This document shows, in pieces, positions 33,138-49,000 of a stretch of DNA of 64,000 nucleotides. Below the pieces are notes generated by a model. It did not search any database, was not told where the DNA came from, and saw nothing but the letters and a program-made list of their open reading frames with translations. This DNA comes from Muraenolepis orangiensis (taxonomy: Eukaryota; Chordata; Actinopteri; Gadiformes; Muraenolepididae), in contig CM051001.1 in assembly GCA_027704905.1 (NCBI GenBank), positions 36,860,390-36,924,389 of the forward strand, read 5' to 3'. Position 1 is the first letter of the stretch; each line of letters starts with the position of its first letter. A program made the position numbers and the translations under genes.

Positions 33138-33960
33138 ATCATTCAACAAGTGTGTGGAAACAAAATGCAACAACCAGCTCAACGAGACGCAACACTGCGC
33201 CAAAACCAGCAAAGAAAATTTTGTCTCACTCACCAATCACTTAAAGACAAAATCCATTCTCCTGTCCTTCTGGATGGATCGATAACCCGGTCATAAAGCT
33301 GATCACTGCTTTTCAGATCCAAAAGAAGTTGCCTTTCAATAGCTATGGAAGCTAATGCAGTGAGTCGTCCTGTTCTGTTCCTTGCATGTTTTTATCCATT
33401 TGAGGGCGAAAAATGTCCTTTCCACAGATGACGGGGTTGTTAAAACAAGTTTATAATGTCCATCTTTTCACTGAATGGTCGTCTTGAAAAGGGTACTAAC
33501 AACAATTCTGCAACAACATCATCTTCACCTGTTGCCATTTCGACGTAAAAAAAACCTACGTAGAAAAAAACCTACGTAGCACTAAGCTAGATCCTCTGTC
33601 TCGAGCCAGTGAATTAGACCTTCTAACGCACTATGGAACTGTGGGGAAATCTGAAAGAATACGCACATTGGCTACATACCAATATATGATTGGTTGATCA
33701 AATTGTCAATCCAAACGTACGCTCTCATTCAGTTTAGGGCCAAAGCATTCGCTCAAGAACAGAGAATACTTTGGTTGACGGATATTCTTCCCAGTAACCC
33801 AGAAAAATATCTGATTGGTTGCATTTTAGGAAGGGGGGGGGGGGGGTCGCGAACATCATTAAGCGCGCGGGGGGGAAATATAATCTGTCGTCCTTGGGGG
33901 CCCCCCTTCCAGCTCGGGGCCCCAGGCAATTGCCTACTTTGCCTACCCTGTTGCGACGCC
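33138..33960 (-). mobile_element. hAT transposase C-terminal remnants
   Basis: On the minus strand near 33440-33340 the sequence encodes SVERTFFALKWIKTCKEQNR, the hAT dimerisation signature. An intact-looking relative is at 62220-62440 (+). 33540-33850 repeats parts of 375-740 and 61850-62130. The right edge carries a long G-run (33832-33846). Confidence 0.6.
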
Positions 33961-34672
33961 CCCTGTGTATATATGTATATATATATATATGAGAGAGAGA
34001 TAACATGAAAGAGGAAGTACTTCCATATAAATGAGAAGTGAATGTAATGTACTTTGTATGACCTTAATGTAACCAGCGGCTTCAGCAGAACGCATCTCCG
34101 TCCCACTGTTAAATGACTATCAGGATATGAGTTAGCAAACCATCTGCTGTCAATGCTTCACTGGGTTCAAAATGGAAGACCATAACAGAGAAACATGGAT
34201 CATAAAGTTAGTTGTTTTCTTTATGACACAACTGTAAACCTTCAAAGCCCCGGTATCAAAAAGGTACCATATGACATGACCTCTGTGTTTTACTGGTTGT
34301 TAATGTTAAAATGAACCGTAGAACATATTTTATACACCTTAATCCAAGCAACTTCACCTGCGTTTTTCTTTTCATGTAAGAAGATTTAAAAAATAATAGT
34401 AAAATGGTTAACATGTCTAATAACTAAATAATAAATACAATAATTGACATGAAGGTGATGATGATAGTGCACTAAGTCCAATGTAGGTTCAGCCAAAACG
34501 TCCTCATGAATGTCCCCACAGAATAAACATCAGAAACAGGGGTTCAATGAAAGTGGCCTTTTAGACGCTGGAAGACGGAAGTCTTCCTGGCAGCTCAGAA
34601 GGTCCAACGGGGCCGCTGGCACTCTGGCTCGATCGCCGTCTCCACATCACCAGACGTGTGTGTTTCCAGCTG

Positions 34673-37650
<2,978 letters not shown>

Positions 37651-37709
37651 TTTGCCTGTGTTGTCTCCGTTGAGTTCCACTGCTCAAGTCTATATTCACA
37701 TGAGCCAAT

Positions 37710-37758
37710 AAGAGGAAGTACGTTTAGTTAAAGGTCTGCAATATTTGCATTCACCACA
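37710..37758 (-). promoter_or_regulatory. Promoter C: PU.1/ETS-like and RUNX-like motifs
   Basis: AAGAGGAAGT (37710-37719) is preceded by CCAAT (37705-37709), and ACCACA (37753-37758) is a RUNX-like core. They start about 60 bases upstream of the gene C start codon. Confidence 0.5.
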
Positions 37759-37889
37759 GTTTTACTAAAATAGCCATAACCTTATTAGGTTACAGTTTTT
37801 TTAGTGCAGACTCGGCAATCTTCTAACATGCAATTCAAATCCTGATGCAAAGGCTAGATTGAATTGAAATTCTAATCTAGCCTTGTAGG

Positions 37890-38280
<391 letters not shown>

Positions 38281-38284
38281 CCTC

Positions 38285-39290
38285 CTGACATTTTTAACTG
38301 TCTTCCTGATTGAGGATTGAGGTTTCACAATTACACACATATATGACACAATAATCAAGCCGAACGTCACAATAATCATCAGCGTAGATCGGCCACACGG
38401 GTCCCTAAGTGAGGGGGCAAGCAGACGGCCCGAAGAAGCAGAGCGAAGTGGACGGGTTGGGATGTTGGCCTTGACCATTGCCTGGAGGTAGGATGGATGG
38501 CAGTATCTTTTACTGCCTTGTAGGCTAGCACCAAGGTCTTGAATTGGATGCGAGCAGCTACAGGTAGCCAGTGTAGAGTCGAAGGGTAGATGTGTGGGAG
38601 TGCTTGGGGCGGTTGAACACCAGGCGAGCTGCAGCTTTCTGAATGAGCTCCAGGGGCCTGATGGCAAATGCCGGGGTGCCAGCAAGGAGGGAGTTGCAGT
38701 AGTCCAGCCGGGAGATGACAAGAGCCTGGATGAGCACCTGCGCAGCCTTTTCAGGGAGAAAAGGCAGAATCCTCCTCATGTTGTAGAGGAGGAATCTGCA
38801 GGAGCGTGTCACCGATGCAATGTTTGCCGAGAACGACAGTTGGTTGTCCAGGGTCACACCCAGATTCCTTGCAGTCCGAGTAGGCGTCAACACATCATCC
38901 TCAATGGTGACAACCAGGTCTCGGTGCGGACTAACCCTAGTCTTGTCCAGGTTGAGCTTTAGGTGGTGCATCGACATCCACTTTGAGATGTCTGCTAAGC
39001 AAGCGGCAATGCGTGTTTCCACTTGCGTGTCCGAGGGGGGAAACGACAAGACCAGTTGGGTGTCGTCAGCATAGCAGTGGTAGGATAAGTAATGGGGGTG
39101 GATAACAGGACCAATGGACGTTGTGTAGAGGGAGAAGAGAAGAGGACCCAGGACCGATCCTTGTGGAACCCCAGTAGTCAGTCGGCGTGGTTTTGACACA
39201 GACCCTCCCAGTGCCACCTGGTAGGAGCGACCCGCCAGGTAGGATGCAAACAAGGAGAGAGCAGAGCCCGAGACACCCATCCCCTCAAGG
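38285..39290 (-). mobile_element. 5'-truncated, frameshifted L2-type LINE
   Basis: The frame 39280-38558 has GVPQGSVLGPLLFSLYTTS, YADDTQLVLSF and SRLDYCNSLLAGT. A shift near 38600 moves to the frame ending at 38248, with the DLGASLQGSKRYCHPSYLQ region. RT motifs 0-2 are missing. It is a relative of the copy at 53716-55895. Confidence 0.85.
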
Positions 39291-39309
39291 GTGAAGAGGA
39301 GAATCTGGT

Positions 39310-39455
39310 GGTAACAGTCATGTGACGTGTGAATTTAGACACGTATTCCCTCTATTTTGTGCATTCAGTGATTCAGCTAGCTATATTTCTGTACGCTGTT
39401 TCTTTACACTGAGCAGTAATGGAACTTTTTAGAACGTCCAAGCAAATGCGTAACT
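39310..39455. mobile_element. Fragment of the 9071-10469 hAT family
   Basis: It matches 9290-9440 (GTGACGT near the start, then CTATTTTGTGCA, TTTCTGTACGCTGTTTCT, ACTGAGCAGTAATGG). Both ends are lost. Confidence 0.65.
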
Positions 39456-42128
39456 GGGGTAACTTACCAACCTTGCCTGCCACCGACATGCCTGCCTCGC
39501 CTGTCTGCCTGTCCCCGACTACGCTGCCTGGTTCGTCTGCCCTGCCCGGTTCCCGACCTGCTGCCTGTCCCCAACCACGCCTCTGCCTGCCTCTGTCTGG
39601 TTTGAGTTTGTGAATACTGAATAATATTACAAACTGTCCTTTGTGTCGCGTGTGCTGCATTTGGATCCTAACTTAATCCGTAACAGAACAATCTGGCCAC
39701 AATAAACCCATCACACACCACCACACCACCGGACCCCTGTCGGTCGCGGCACTAGAGCAGACGGTCCTCCGCACCGTCCGCTTCAGCGCCGGCACCACGG
39801 GGAGCCGTAGCGGAGCCCCGGATAGGGACCCTGGAGTGCTATGCCGGAGATGTGGATGGCTGTAACCCGTTCATTACAAACTGCTCTATCCTATTCGCCC
39901 TGCAGCTGCACACCTTCGCCTCCGAGGCTGCGAAGGTGGCGTTTACCATCAACCACCTGACAGGTAAAGCGCAGTTATGGGGAACAGCTGAGAGGGAGCG
40001 ACAGATGCCGGCTTGTTCATCCTTCCGGGATTTTTCCGCAGAGCTACAGAAATTTGGAGTGGTTTCTCTGGGCCCTGACTCCTCAGGGGGAATTTCTAAG
40101 TTGAGTCAGGGTACCCGTTCGGTCAAGGACTACACCACTGACTTCCGAACCTGAGCTCGTCTGAGTGACTGGAACGCGGCCGCACAGTGTGACATTTTTC
40201 TCGCAGGTCTGGCTGATTACATCAAGGACGAGTTGGTCTCCTTCGATTTGCCTACGTCGCTGGAGAGACTTATTGAGTTGGCGTCGCGGGTGGATCGTCA
40301 CGTTCTGGCGCGGAGACGGTAGCAACGGAAGTCGGGTGCCATTGAGCAACACGTCAGAGAGCGTTGTCGGAGATTTCTCGCTGCTTTTAGGTCTGGCGAT
40401 GCACTGGCCTACTGTTTAGCCAGGGCAAATCTGAAAAAGGCCATCAAGCAGGCCAAGCTCAAACACAAGCGAAGGGTTAAAGACCACTTCAACAACTCTG
40501 ATCCCTGACACATGTGGCAGGGCATCCAGGCCATCACGGATTATAAACCCTCCAACAACTCGCCCCCAACCACCGACTCATCTCTCCCTGACAAACTCAA
40601 TAATTGTTTTGCTCGCTAGGACCAGAACAACCCCGCACGGCCCACCCGGGCTACTCTCCCCGTTGGCCACCAACCCCTCACCCTATCCCCCACAGACGTG
40701 CGTGCGGCACTGAGCAGAACAAATGCGCATAAGGCTGATGGCCTCCCCGGTCACATGCTCAGGAACTGCGCTGAGCAGCTGACCGAGGTCCTTACTGACA
40801 TTTTCCACTTGTCACTAGCTCAGGCAGTTGTCCCAGTGTGCTTTAAAACCACCTCCATTGTGCCAGTGCCAAAACACTCCTCTGAAGTGAGCCTCAACGA
40901 CTTCCGCCCTGTTGCACTCACCCCCTGGCTCACCTCAAATCTGGCCTGTCAGAGAACAGGAGCATGGAAGACGCCATTTCCTCAGCTCTTCACTCCGCTC
41001 TCTCTCCCACCTGGATGAGAGCAACACCCACGTGAGAATGCTGTTCATTGACTTCAGCTCAGCAATCAACACCATCATCCCCTCCAAACTCATCTTCAAA
41101 CTTGGTGACCTCATGAAAACCAAGAACCTTGACATCAACCCCTCAGTTTGTAACTGGTTATTAGACTTCCTAACCAACAGACCCCAGTCAGTCCGGTTAA
41201 ACCATCTCACCTCCTCCACCCTCACCCTAAACACTGGCGTTTCACAAGGCTGAGTGCTGAGCCCTGTCCTCTACTTCCTCTTCACCCACAACTGCACTCC
41301 TGTACATGGTACAAACACCATCATCAACTTTGCCGGTGGGCGTCATCAAAAACAACAATGAGGCAGCCTACAGGGACGAGGTCCAGCACCTGGTGGCGTG
41401 GTACAACAACCTGGCCCTCAACACCAAGAAGACCAAAGAGCTCATTGTGGACTTGCGCACACGCCCCCATCCTCATCAACGGAGCGGAGGTCGAGCGTGT
41501 CTCTAGCTTCAAATTCCTGGGGGTCCACATCTCCGAGGACCTCTCCTGGTCCATCAATACTGCCTCACTGGTAAAGAAGGCTCACCAGCATCTCTTCTTC
41601 CTGAGGAGACTGAGGAAAGCCCATCTGTCCCCTCAGATTCTGGTGAACCTTTACTGGTGTGCCATCGAAAGCCCAACACATTGTTGGATTACCCCTCCCT
41701 GCAATAAACACCAACCACCACAAACAGCATCTGAGGAAGGCACAACAAATAGTGAAAGACCCTCTCCCCCCAACCATGGACTGTTTTCTCTCCTCCTCTC
41801 CAGGAGGCTATAGAAACCTTTGTTCCAAGTCAAGCAGGCTTAGGAACAGCTTTTTCCCCTCAGCTGTAATCTCTCTAAACTCTGCACCACGACAACCCCC
41901 CCCCCCTTGCGGCAACCCCCTGCTGCCCAATCCCAACTGCCCGCCCCCCCCCTGCTGCCCAATCCCAACTGCCCGCCCCCTGCTGCCGCCCCCCCCGGCC
42001 TCCACCTCTGCTCAATATATCCTATAATAATAATATATCCCCATCAATGTCTTCGACTGCCTTGCACTGTATTCAGAACTACCTCCCTCTACCTATAGTT
42101 TACATATTTATTGACAACATACCTGTAA

Positions 42129-43314
42129 CAGGGTTTCCGGTAATTACAGTTTTTTAGATGGTAAAATTGATAAAAAAAACGGTAAATTCAAAACCTGCCA
42201 GTCAAAATGTCCGGTAATAATGCTCATACAAAACTTCATTGCCCATTTTGGCCATGAAGTGACTGAATCAGCTGCCGCACCTCTCATTGATGTGAAGTAC
42301 GCCCGACGAGATGCAGTGGCAGTGATGACAGCGGCTCCACGGCTATGGAGGTATAACTTTTGCGACAGCTTGCAAAGTGCTAATTTATGAGTTAAGCAAG
42401 CTGTACCCTGACATGGCTACGTTGGCTAAAATGACCTTTGTTCTGCCCGTGTCAAGCATGCCAGCAGAGAGGGGCTTCTCCCTGAAGAATCGTGTGACAT
42501 CACTGCAGAGTCGTCTGGAAGAGGAGAGAGAGCTTCCGCAAGAGACTCAAGACCCACCTGTTCAGAGTCCACCTGGACTCTCCTTGAACTCTCCTTTGTG
42601 AAACCCCTAAACTTGCTTAAGTCCTGATTAATAGCTCTTAGCATGTTGTATATGTTAGCAAGTGTATGTCCTTAATGTTGATAACACGCTCTTATCACAG
42701 CTACTTAAGCAGGTGACCTAGCAGTACGAAATTGTGTTATTCATCTTGTTAATATGAACGCTTGTGAACTGCTGTATTTTTATGTTTGCGTACCCCAGTG
42801 TTATGCTATTGTCTGCTTCAACTAATGTACACCTTGTAAGTCGCTTTGGATAAAAGCGTCTGCCAAATGCCCTAAATGTAAATGTAAATGTAAATGTAAA
42901 TGAGAGAGTGGCGCGGCTTATGCGTATTGCAAGCTGCAAAGACACCTTGGACACGTTCAATTTCATCTCAGCAGAAGAGGACTTGCCGCAATGAAAATAA
43001 GGAGAAAGTAAAAGTTACCTGGTAGCCTACAAGGTAAATTCGATGCCATGTAGCCTTTTGTTACAGATGTTACAGGTGTTTTGTAATAGCCTACATTTTA
43101 GCGTAGCATTTTACTCAATAGTTCCTGTTTGTTTTGCTTTATTGTTTCTGTTGTTCATTAAATAGTCAACTGATTTGAGGTTGTTGTTATTCTTTCGTCA
43201 ACCTACGTGTACATTATAGTTGGACTAACATAGACTGTTATTGAAACATGACCGGTAAGTATAAATTCTTTCCAGACACTTCCAGACACACAAAAAATCC
43301 TAGTGGAAACCCTG
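42129..43314 (+). mobile_element. hAT element with perfect 8-bp TSD, nested in Rex1
   Basis: TSDs ACCTGTAA lie at 42121-42128 and 43315-43322. TIRs are CAGGGTTTCC and GGAAACCCTG. Inside is a hAT C-terminus (LYPDMATLAKMTFVLPVSS followed by AERGFSLKNR, and after the L2 insert RVARLMRIASCKDTLD). Most of the transposase is missing, so it is non-autonomous. Confidence 0.93.
42526..42901 (+). mobile_element. L2 3' tail nested in the hAT element
   Basis: It carries the L2 C-terminus and 3' UTR, with GTAAGTCGCTTTGGATAAAA and an (AAATGT)n tail, and splits the hAT frame between RLEEE and RVARLM. GAGAGA repeats flank it. It matches 55535-55895. Confidence 0.9.
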
Positions 43315-44924
43315 ACCTGTAAATGTGTACATTTTTACTGTACCTGCCGTATATATTTGTTGATATAACTGCATACCCCTGCTCACTACCTGCTGTATAT
43401 ACATTTATATATATTTATCCTGTAGATAGATATACCTATTATTATGCTCATATCTCACACATACTGCTGCTCATACCATCTACCTTCATAGACTCTGGTG
43501 CCGATGTCAACATCATCGAGAAGAACCTCGCTCTGCAGTTGGGCATCAGTAACATTCCCTTGCCATGCCCCGTTCCGTCAAACGCCCTGGATGGTCATCT
43601 TCTGGGGACCGTATCCCATCAGACCACGCCGGTCCGCATATCTGGTAACCACCATGAGACCATCCAGTTTCACATCCTGCGTCCCCCTCAGCTCCTCCTT
43701 ATCCTGGGCTACCCCTGGTAGCCCGCCGCCAGAACCCCAACATTGACTGGGCCACGGGAGCCATTGTGGGGTGGAGCCCATCCTGCCATCAGGTCTGCCT
43801 AAAGCAAGCCGCCGCGCCCTACCGCTTAGTTTGTTCCTCCCCTGCTGTGGACCTGGCCGGGGTACCGGTTGAATACCACGACTTCCAGGAGCTGTTCAGC
43901 AAGGCCTAGGCGACATCCCTGCCCCCCAACCACCCTTACTACTGCGCCATTGACCTCCACCCTGGTACGTCGCCCGCGAAGGACCACCTGTATTCCCTTT
44001 CTGCACTAGAGAGAAAGGCCATGGAGGCTTATATCAGCGACTCTCCGGCAGCCGGAATCATTCGTCCCTCATCATAACAGGCTGGAGCGGGGTTCTTCTT
44101 TGTGGAGAAGAAGGACAAGTCACTATTGCCTGCATAGACTACAGGGGCCTTATTACATCAAGTTAAAGAACTGTTACCCGCTCATACTGATATCCTGGAA
44201 GTGGAAGACGGCCTTTAACACATCCACCGGTCATTACGAGTATTTGGTGATGTCGTTCGGTCTTACCAACGCCCCAGCAGTGTTCCAGGCATTGGCAAAC
44301 GACGTGTTAAGGGACATGTTGAACAAACACGTATTTGTTTATCTAGACGACATCCTGATCTTCTCGAAGAACAGGAGGAAGAATTTACACCACGTCCAGG
44401 AAGTCCTCCAGCGCCTCCTCAAAAACTCACTTTTTGTGAAGACAGAGAAGTGCGACTTCAGTTCCTCCTGTCTTTTTCCTCGGGTATATTATGGGACATG
44501 GGAGCATGCAGATGGACCCCATCAAGGTTTCTGCAGTTACATCCTGGCCTGCTCCTGAGTCCCGCAAGCAGCTGCAACGCTTCCTTGGTTTATCCAACTT
44601 TTATCAGAGGTCCATCCACGGCTACAGCACAATAGCTGCTCCACTCACGGCCCTCACCTCCACCAAGGTTTTGTTCTGGTGGTCCCCCTTGACTGAGGAG
44701 GCCTTTCAGGGACTCAAGGCCTGGTTTACTTCCGCTCCCATCCTCCAAGTCCTGGACCTCTGACGTGGGGGTAGGAGCCATCCTGTCACAGCGGTCTGCT
44801 GACGACAAGAATCTCCACCCTTGTTCCCTTTTCTCTCGGCGACTGACACCAGCTGAGAGGAACTACGACGATCGGGAATCGGGAGCTACATATCGGGAGC
44901 TGCAGGTGCTCGGTACAGCTATAG

Positions 44925-47200
44925 CTTAGTGCTACGTGGCAATTAATTTGAAGTTTTATTGTTTTTTAACATCAAAATGGCAACAGGTGAAGATGATGTT
45001 GTTACGATCTGAAAAGCAGTGATCAGCTTTATGACGGGTGTAACATCATGAGAGGCCGTCTCAGCGGGCTAGTGTTGGGCAGAGTTCCAGATAAAACAGG
45101 TCAAAATAGTAAAGTTTAAATAAAAATAGGCTTTATTTCCTCACAAAGGGCAATTCCCCCAAGCACAGTTCATCAAACAAAAATTTGACTTTCCTTCTCT
45201 TTTGAGGCTTTTCTACAAGTGTCTCCACCTCCTTTCAGCCATGTGCTCCTGGTTCCCTCTTCTCCTGAGAGTCTGGGCTTTTGTCTGTTTTCCCAGTGCA
45301 GCTTCAATTAATGGCTTAAGCACCTACACCTGTCAGAGTTGTGGGGCATACTGGGAGATGTAGTTTGTGGACCAGTGGCAATTTCAGCTGGTCTACCAGG
45401 GGAATATAGCACCCCTCTATAACCTGTCCCCTCGTGATGACACACATCCCTCTCCCCGGGCCTGACGCCATGGGCAGGGTAAAGGAACACCAGAAGGCAT
45501 CACGTCGGGACAGGGCATCCACGTTTCCATGGCGCCATCCCGGCCTGTGAATGACAGTGAAGTTAAACAGTTGGAGCACTAAAAACCATCTAGTTACTCT
45601 GCTGTTTGTCTCTTTATTTTTAGCCATCCAGCGGAGGTATACTCTTTATGAGGCTTAAGTACCTGATCCATCAGGCGCTGGAAGGTAGCGGGCGCTCCGC
45701 ATAACCCGAAAGGAAGCATTCTGTACTGCCACAGGCCCCCCGGAGTGGCAAAGGCTGTCTTTTCCTTTGAGTCTCCAGACAAGGGAACCTGCCAATACCC
45801 ATTAGTTAGATCCAGGGTGTTTAAGAACCAAGACTTTTGATTAGCTCATCAACACAAGGCATGGGATAGGCATCAAATTCAGACACTTCATTCACTTTCC
45901 TAAAATCATTACAAAAACGTATTGTGTTGTCAGGTTTTTCTACCAGGATGATGGGGCTGTACCAGGCACTCTTCGACTCTTCAATGACATTCAACTCCAA
46001 CATTTTTCTTACCTCCCCTTCAATTATCTGGTAATCTGGTACACAATACAGCTGTTGGTACAACGTTTTTCCTGGCTGGGTGCGGATTTCATGTTCCACC
46101 ACGTGGGTGCAGCCCGGGAGGGATGAAAACACATCCTGATTTCCCTCTATTAGCTCCTTCGCTTGCTGTAGTTGGTGATGCGCCAGGTCTGGACCAAACT
46201 GCACTTCGTTCCGGGCTGACTCTTTTGGCTCTCTAGGGGGCAGACAAGTGAAAAGTGCTTCTCGATCATGCCATTTCTTTAGTAGGTTAACATGGTAAAT
46301 CTGCTCACATTTTGTCCTCCCTGGTTGCCCTACTTTGTAGTTTACTTCCCCCACCTTTGCAATTACTTCATAAGGTCCCTGCCAAGTCACCAGGAATTTG
46401 CGTTCCACTGTGGGGACCAGCCCTAGCACTCTATCTCCTGGTTTGAACTCTCTGGCTTGGGCTGCTCTGTTATAAGTTGCACATTAGTCTCTCTGCGCTT
46501 TCTCTATGTGCTCCTTCACAATTGGAATTACCACTGCCATCCGGTCCCTCATCGCCCTCACATGTTCAATCATGGTCCGATGAGGACATGGTTGTTCCTC
46601 CCAAGTCTCCTTGGCCAGAAGACCCCTGGGTTTGTGGGAGTACAAAAGGTCAAAGGGTGAGAAACCAGTGGACGACTGAGGGACTTTTCTTACCACAAAC
46701 AGAAGGGGGGGGGACCAGGGGACTGGTCCCAATTTCTTCTATCCTTGTCGATGGCCTTCCTCAGCATGGCTTTGAGAGTCTCGTTGAACCTCTCCACTAA
46801 TCCTGTCTGGGGGTGGTATACCGAGGTTCTCACAGTAGTTTTCTACCTCCTTGTGAACTCCCGGCCAGAATAACCTTTGCAATACTCTTTCCTTAGTTTT
46901 CTCTACCCCTAAATGGGCCCCCAGTAAGTGAGTGTGCGCCAACTGCAGAACTGTGAAGCGAGGAGGTTGGGGCACTAGGAGTTGCTCAGTTACCTTATCA
47001 TTACTCTTGACTACCTGATACAAGAGACCATTCTTTACTGCGAAGTGCAGCTTCAATTAATGGCTTAAGCACCTACACCTTTTGTTTCCACACACTTGTT
47101 GAATGATTAGTAAATGGCTGTCTTGAGTTTGTTAAGCATTGTTGTGCATTTAAATTGAGAGTTTTGACTTGATCTTTCTTTGCATTGGTAATTGTTACGA
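44925..47200. mobile_element. hAT-block copy carrying the Gmr1-like insertion
   Basis: 44930-45050 follows 62100-62400 (GCAACAGGTGAAGATGATGT, then a jump to CTGAAAAGCAG and GATCAGCTTTATGAC), so part of the hAT was deleted before or during the insertion. The block resumes at 47080 with TGTTTCCACACACTTGTTGA. Confidence 0.65.
45020..47080 (-). mobile_element. Gmr1-like Ty3/gypsy element: integrase before RT
   Basis: On the minus strand the order is: integrase zinc-binding region (THLLGAHLGVEKTKERVLQR, 47056-46820), integrase core end (VERFNETLKAMLRK), integrase C-terminal region (FLVTWQGPYEVIAKVGEVNY, 46390), reverse transcriptase (YSPIILVEKPDNTIRFCNDF; LPFGLCGAPATFQRLM), RNase H end (FNFTVIHRPGWRHGNVDALS). 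Integrase before RT is the reverse of ordinary Ty3/gypsy and is known from the Gmr1 group of fishes. The first two Asp of the integrase triad and the RT YxDD are deleted, and there are frame breaks. A 36-base stretch (GCTTCAATTAATGGCTTAAG...) occurs at both ends, 45301 and 47050; the LTRs are not fully resolved. Confidence 0.8.
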
Positions 47201-47460
47201 AGGTGTGGTTGTTTGGCAGCCATTTGTCTATGAAACCTAATAGTCCTATCTGAGTGGAGGAGGCCCTAATGGTGTGTGACCATGTAGCTACAGTACAGTA
47301 CCAGTACAGTCATTCATCCATAGCCTTTGTGTGGTGGTGCTGTGTTGTGCTGTTACTTCACTACATGGACACTGCTGTACCAACTATGATGAACTACAGA
47401 AGGTCCAGTTGTGATAGACACGGTTCACCACTGATATATATATATATATTTATTTAATTA
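47201..47460. mobile_element. hAT-block remnant ending in TA repeats
   Basis: GCTGTTACTTCACTACATGG at 47350 is shared with 805-825 and 62993. The element end ACGGTTCACCACTG abuts a TA tract at 47435. Confidence 0.6.
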
Positions 47461-47469
47461 TTTATTCAT

Positions 47470-47837
47470 TTATATGTAAGGGAGTGGGTAATGTTGCCAG
47501 TAGAGGGCGTTCATGTGCAATTTTGGTGCTTGTGATTTGCCGTAGTGCCAGCCTGTTCTATTTCATATAGGCTATGCCGTCTAGGCTTTGCCTTATGGGC
47601 TTGTCCCGTGTGCGCATTGTGTGCACTGAAAATTTCAGCAATGTACGTGGGCCCCGCCCACATTCCACACGGCATCGTGTACAAGAGGCCGCGCCGAGCG
47701 GCACTCTTTCTCTAATTCCTTTCAGCAAGGTAAGAAAGGATAACAATCTATGTGTTTCAGGATCCAGCGGCGGGGCCGACTCCAGCGATGGTTTACTCGC
47801 CAGAGGTTGGACCCCAGGCGAGCGTGCCCCGTTCAGT
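47470..47837. other. Repeat shared with 16466-16560, then unassigned
   Basis: The left 90 bases are the inverted match of 16466-16560. The remainder (47570-47837) is GC-richer with no recognisable gene; an open frame on each strand is not convincing. Confidence 0.4.
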
Positions 47838-48000
47838 GTCAAGTCAAGTCAAGTCAAATTTATTATCACTTCACAGTTTACACAAGTATAAAGCAGTGAG
47901 TGAAAATATTGTGTGCAATACCTGACGACAGAGCAGTTAGAAAAATAAGACAAAATAGAATAAAAACTGAATAGAATAGAATAAAAATAAAATGCAATTT
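47838..48000 (-). mobile_element. Rex1-like LINE 3' tail running into the gap
   Basis: Reverse-complement (ACTTG)n tail and 3' UTR as at 3741-4000; the rest is hidden by the gap. Confidence 0.85.
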
Positions 48001-49000
48001 NNNNNNNNNNNNNNNNNNNNNNNNNNNNNNNNNNNNNNNNNNNNNNNNNNNNNNNNNNNNNNNNNNNNNNNNNNNNNNNNNNNNNNNNNNNNNNNNNNNN
48101 NNNNNNNNNNNNNNNNNNNNNNNNNNNNNNNNNNNNNNNNNNNNNNNNNNNNNNNNNNNNNNNNNNNNNNNNNNNNNNNNNNNNNNNNNNNNNNNNNNNN
48201 NNNNNNNNNNNNNNNNNNNNNNNNNNNNNNNNNNNNNNNNNNNNNNNNNNNNNNNNNNNNNNNNNNNNNNNNNNNNNNNNNNNNNNNNNNNNNNNNNNNN
48301 NNNNNNNNNNNNNNNNNNNNNNNNNNNNNNNNNNNNNNNNNNNNNNNNNNNNNNNNNNNNNNNNNNNNNNNNNNNNNNNNNNNNNNNNNNNNNNNNNNNN
48401 NNNNNNNNNNNNNNNNNNNNNNNNNNNNNNNNNNNNNNNNNNNNNNNNNNNNNNNNNNNNNNNNNNNNNNNNNNNNNNNNNNNNNNNNNNNNNNNNNNNN
48501 NNNNNNNNNNNNNNNNNNNNNNNNNNNNNNNNNNNNNNNNNNNNNNNNNNNNNNNNNNNNNNNNNNNNNNNNNNNNNNNNNNNNNNNNNNNNNNNNNNNN
48601 NNNNNNNNNNNNNNNNNNNNNNNNNNNNNNNNNNNNNNNNNNNNNNNNNNNNNNNNNNNNNNNNNNNNNNNNNNNNNNNNNNNNNNNNNNNNNNNNNNNN
48701 NNNNNNNNNNNNNNNNNNNNNNNNNNNNNNNNNNNNNNNNNNNNNNNNNNNNNNNNNNNNNNNNNNNNNNNNNNNNNNNNNNNNNNNNNNNNNNNNNNNN
48801 NNNNNNNNNNNNNNNNNNNNNNNNNNNNNNNNNNNNNNNNNNNNNNNNNNNNNNNNNNNNNNNNNNNNNNNNNNNNNNNNNNNNNNNNNNNNNNNNNNNN
48901 NNNNNNNNNNNNNNNNNNNNNNNNNNNNNNNNNNNNNNNNNNNNNNNNNNNNNNNNNNNNNNNNNNNNNNNNNNNNNNNNNNNNNNNNNNNNNNNNNNNN
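48001..49000. other. Assembly gap of exactly 1000 N
   Basis: Placeholder-sized gap between a Rex1-like tail and a hAT copy; unresolved repeats are the likely cause. Confidence 0.99.

Larger units (their letters stand above)
40370..43485 (+). mobile_element. Rex1-like LINE inside gypsy, itself interrupted by hAT
   Basis: It starts within the endonuclease-RT linker (FRSGDALAYCLARANLKK) and runs through degraded RT (VRAALSRTNAHKADGLPGH, MLFIDFSSAINTI, TLTLNTGVSQG) to a C-rich end of the coding region near 41990. The FADD-like motif is lost (FAGG-like at 41330). The 3' UTR continues to 42120 and resumes after the hAT at 43323. Confidence 0.8.
39460..44920 (+). mobile_element. Degraded Ty3/gypsy element interrupted by a nest of insertions
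   Basis: 39460-39685 looks like a 5' LTR end (last bases GTAACA, then GAACAATCTGGCC as a primer-binding site). Gag follows at about 39780-40330 with one internal stop (VDGCNPFITNCSILFALQ; LAGLADYIKDELVSFDLP). The coding region resumes at 43485: protease (FIDSGADVNIIEK), RT (NAPAVFQALANDVL, VYLDDILIFSK) and RNase H start (LQRFLGLSNFYQRS; LFSRRLTPAERNYD to about 44870). Many stops and shifts make it dead. Integrase and the 3' LTR are missing. The gap from about 40370 to 43485 is filled by a younger Rex1-like LINE. Confidence 0.85.
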
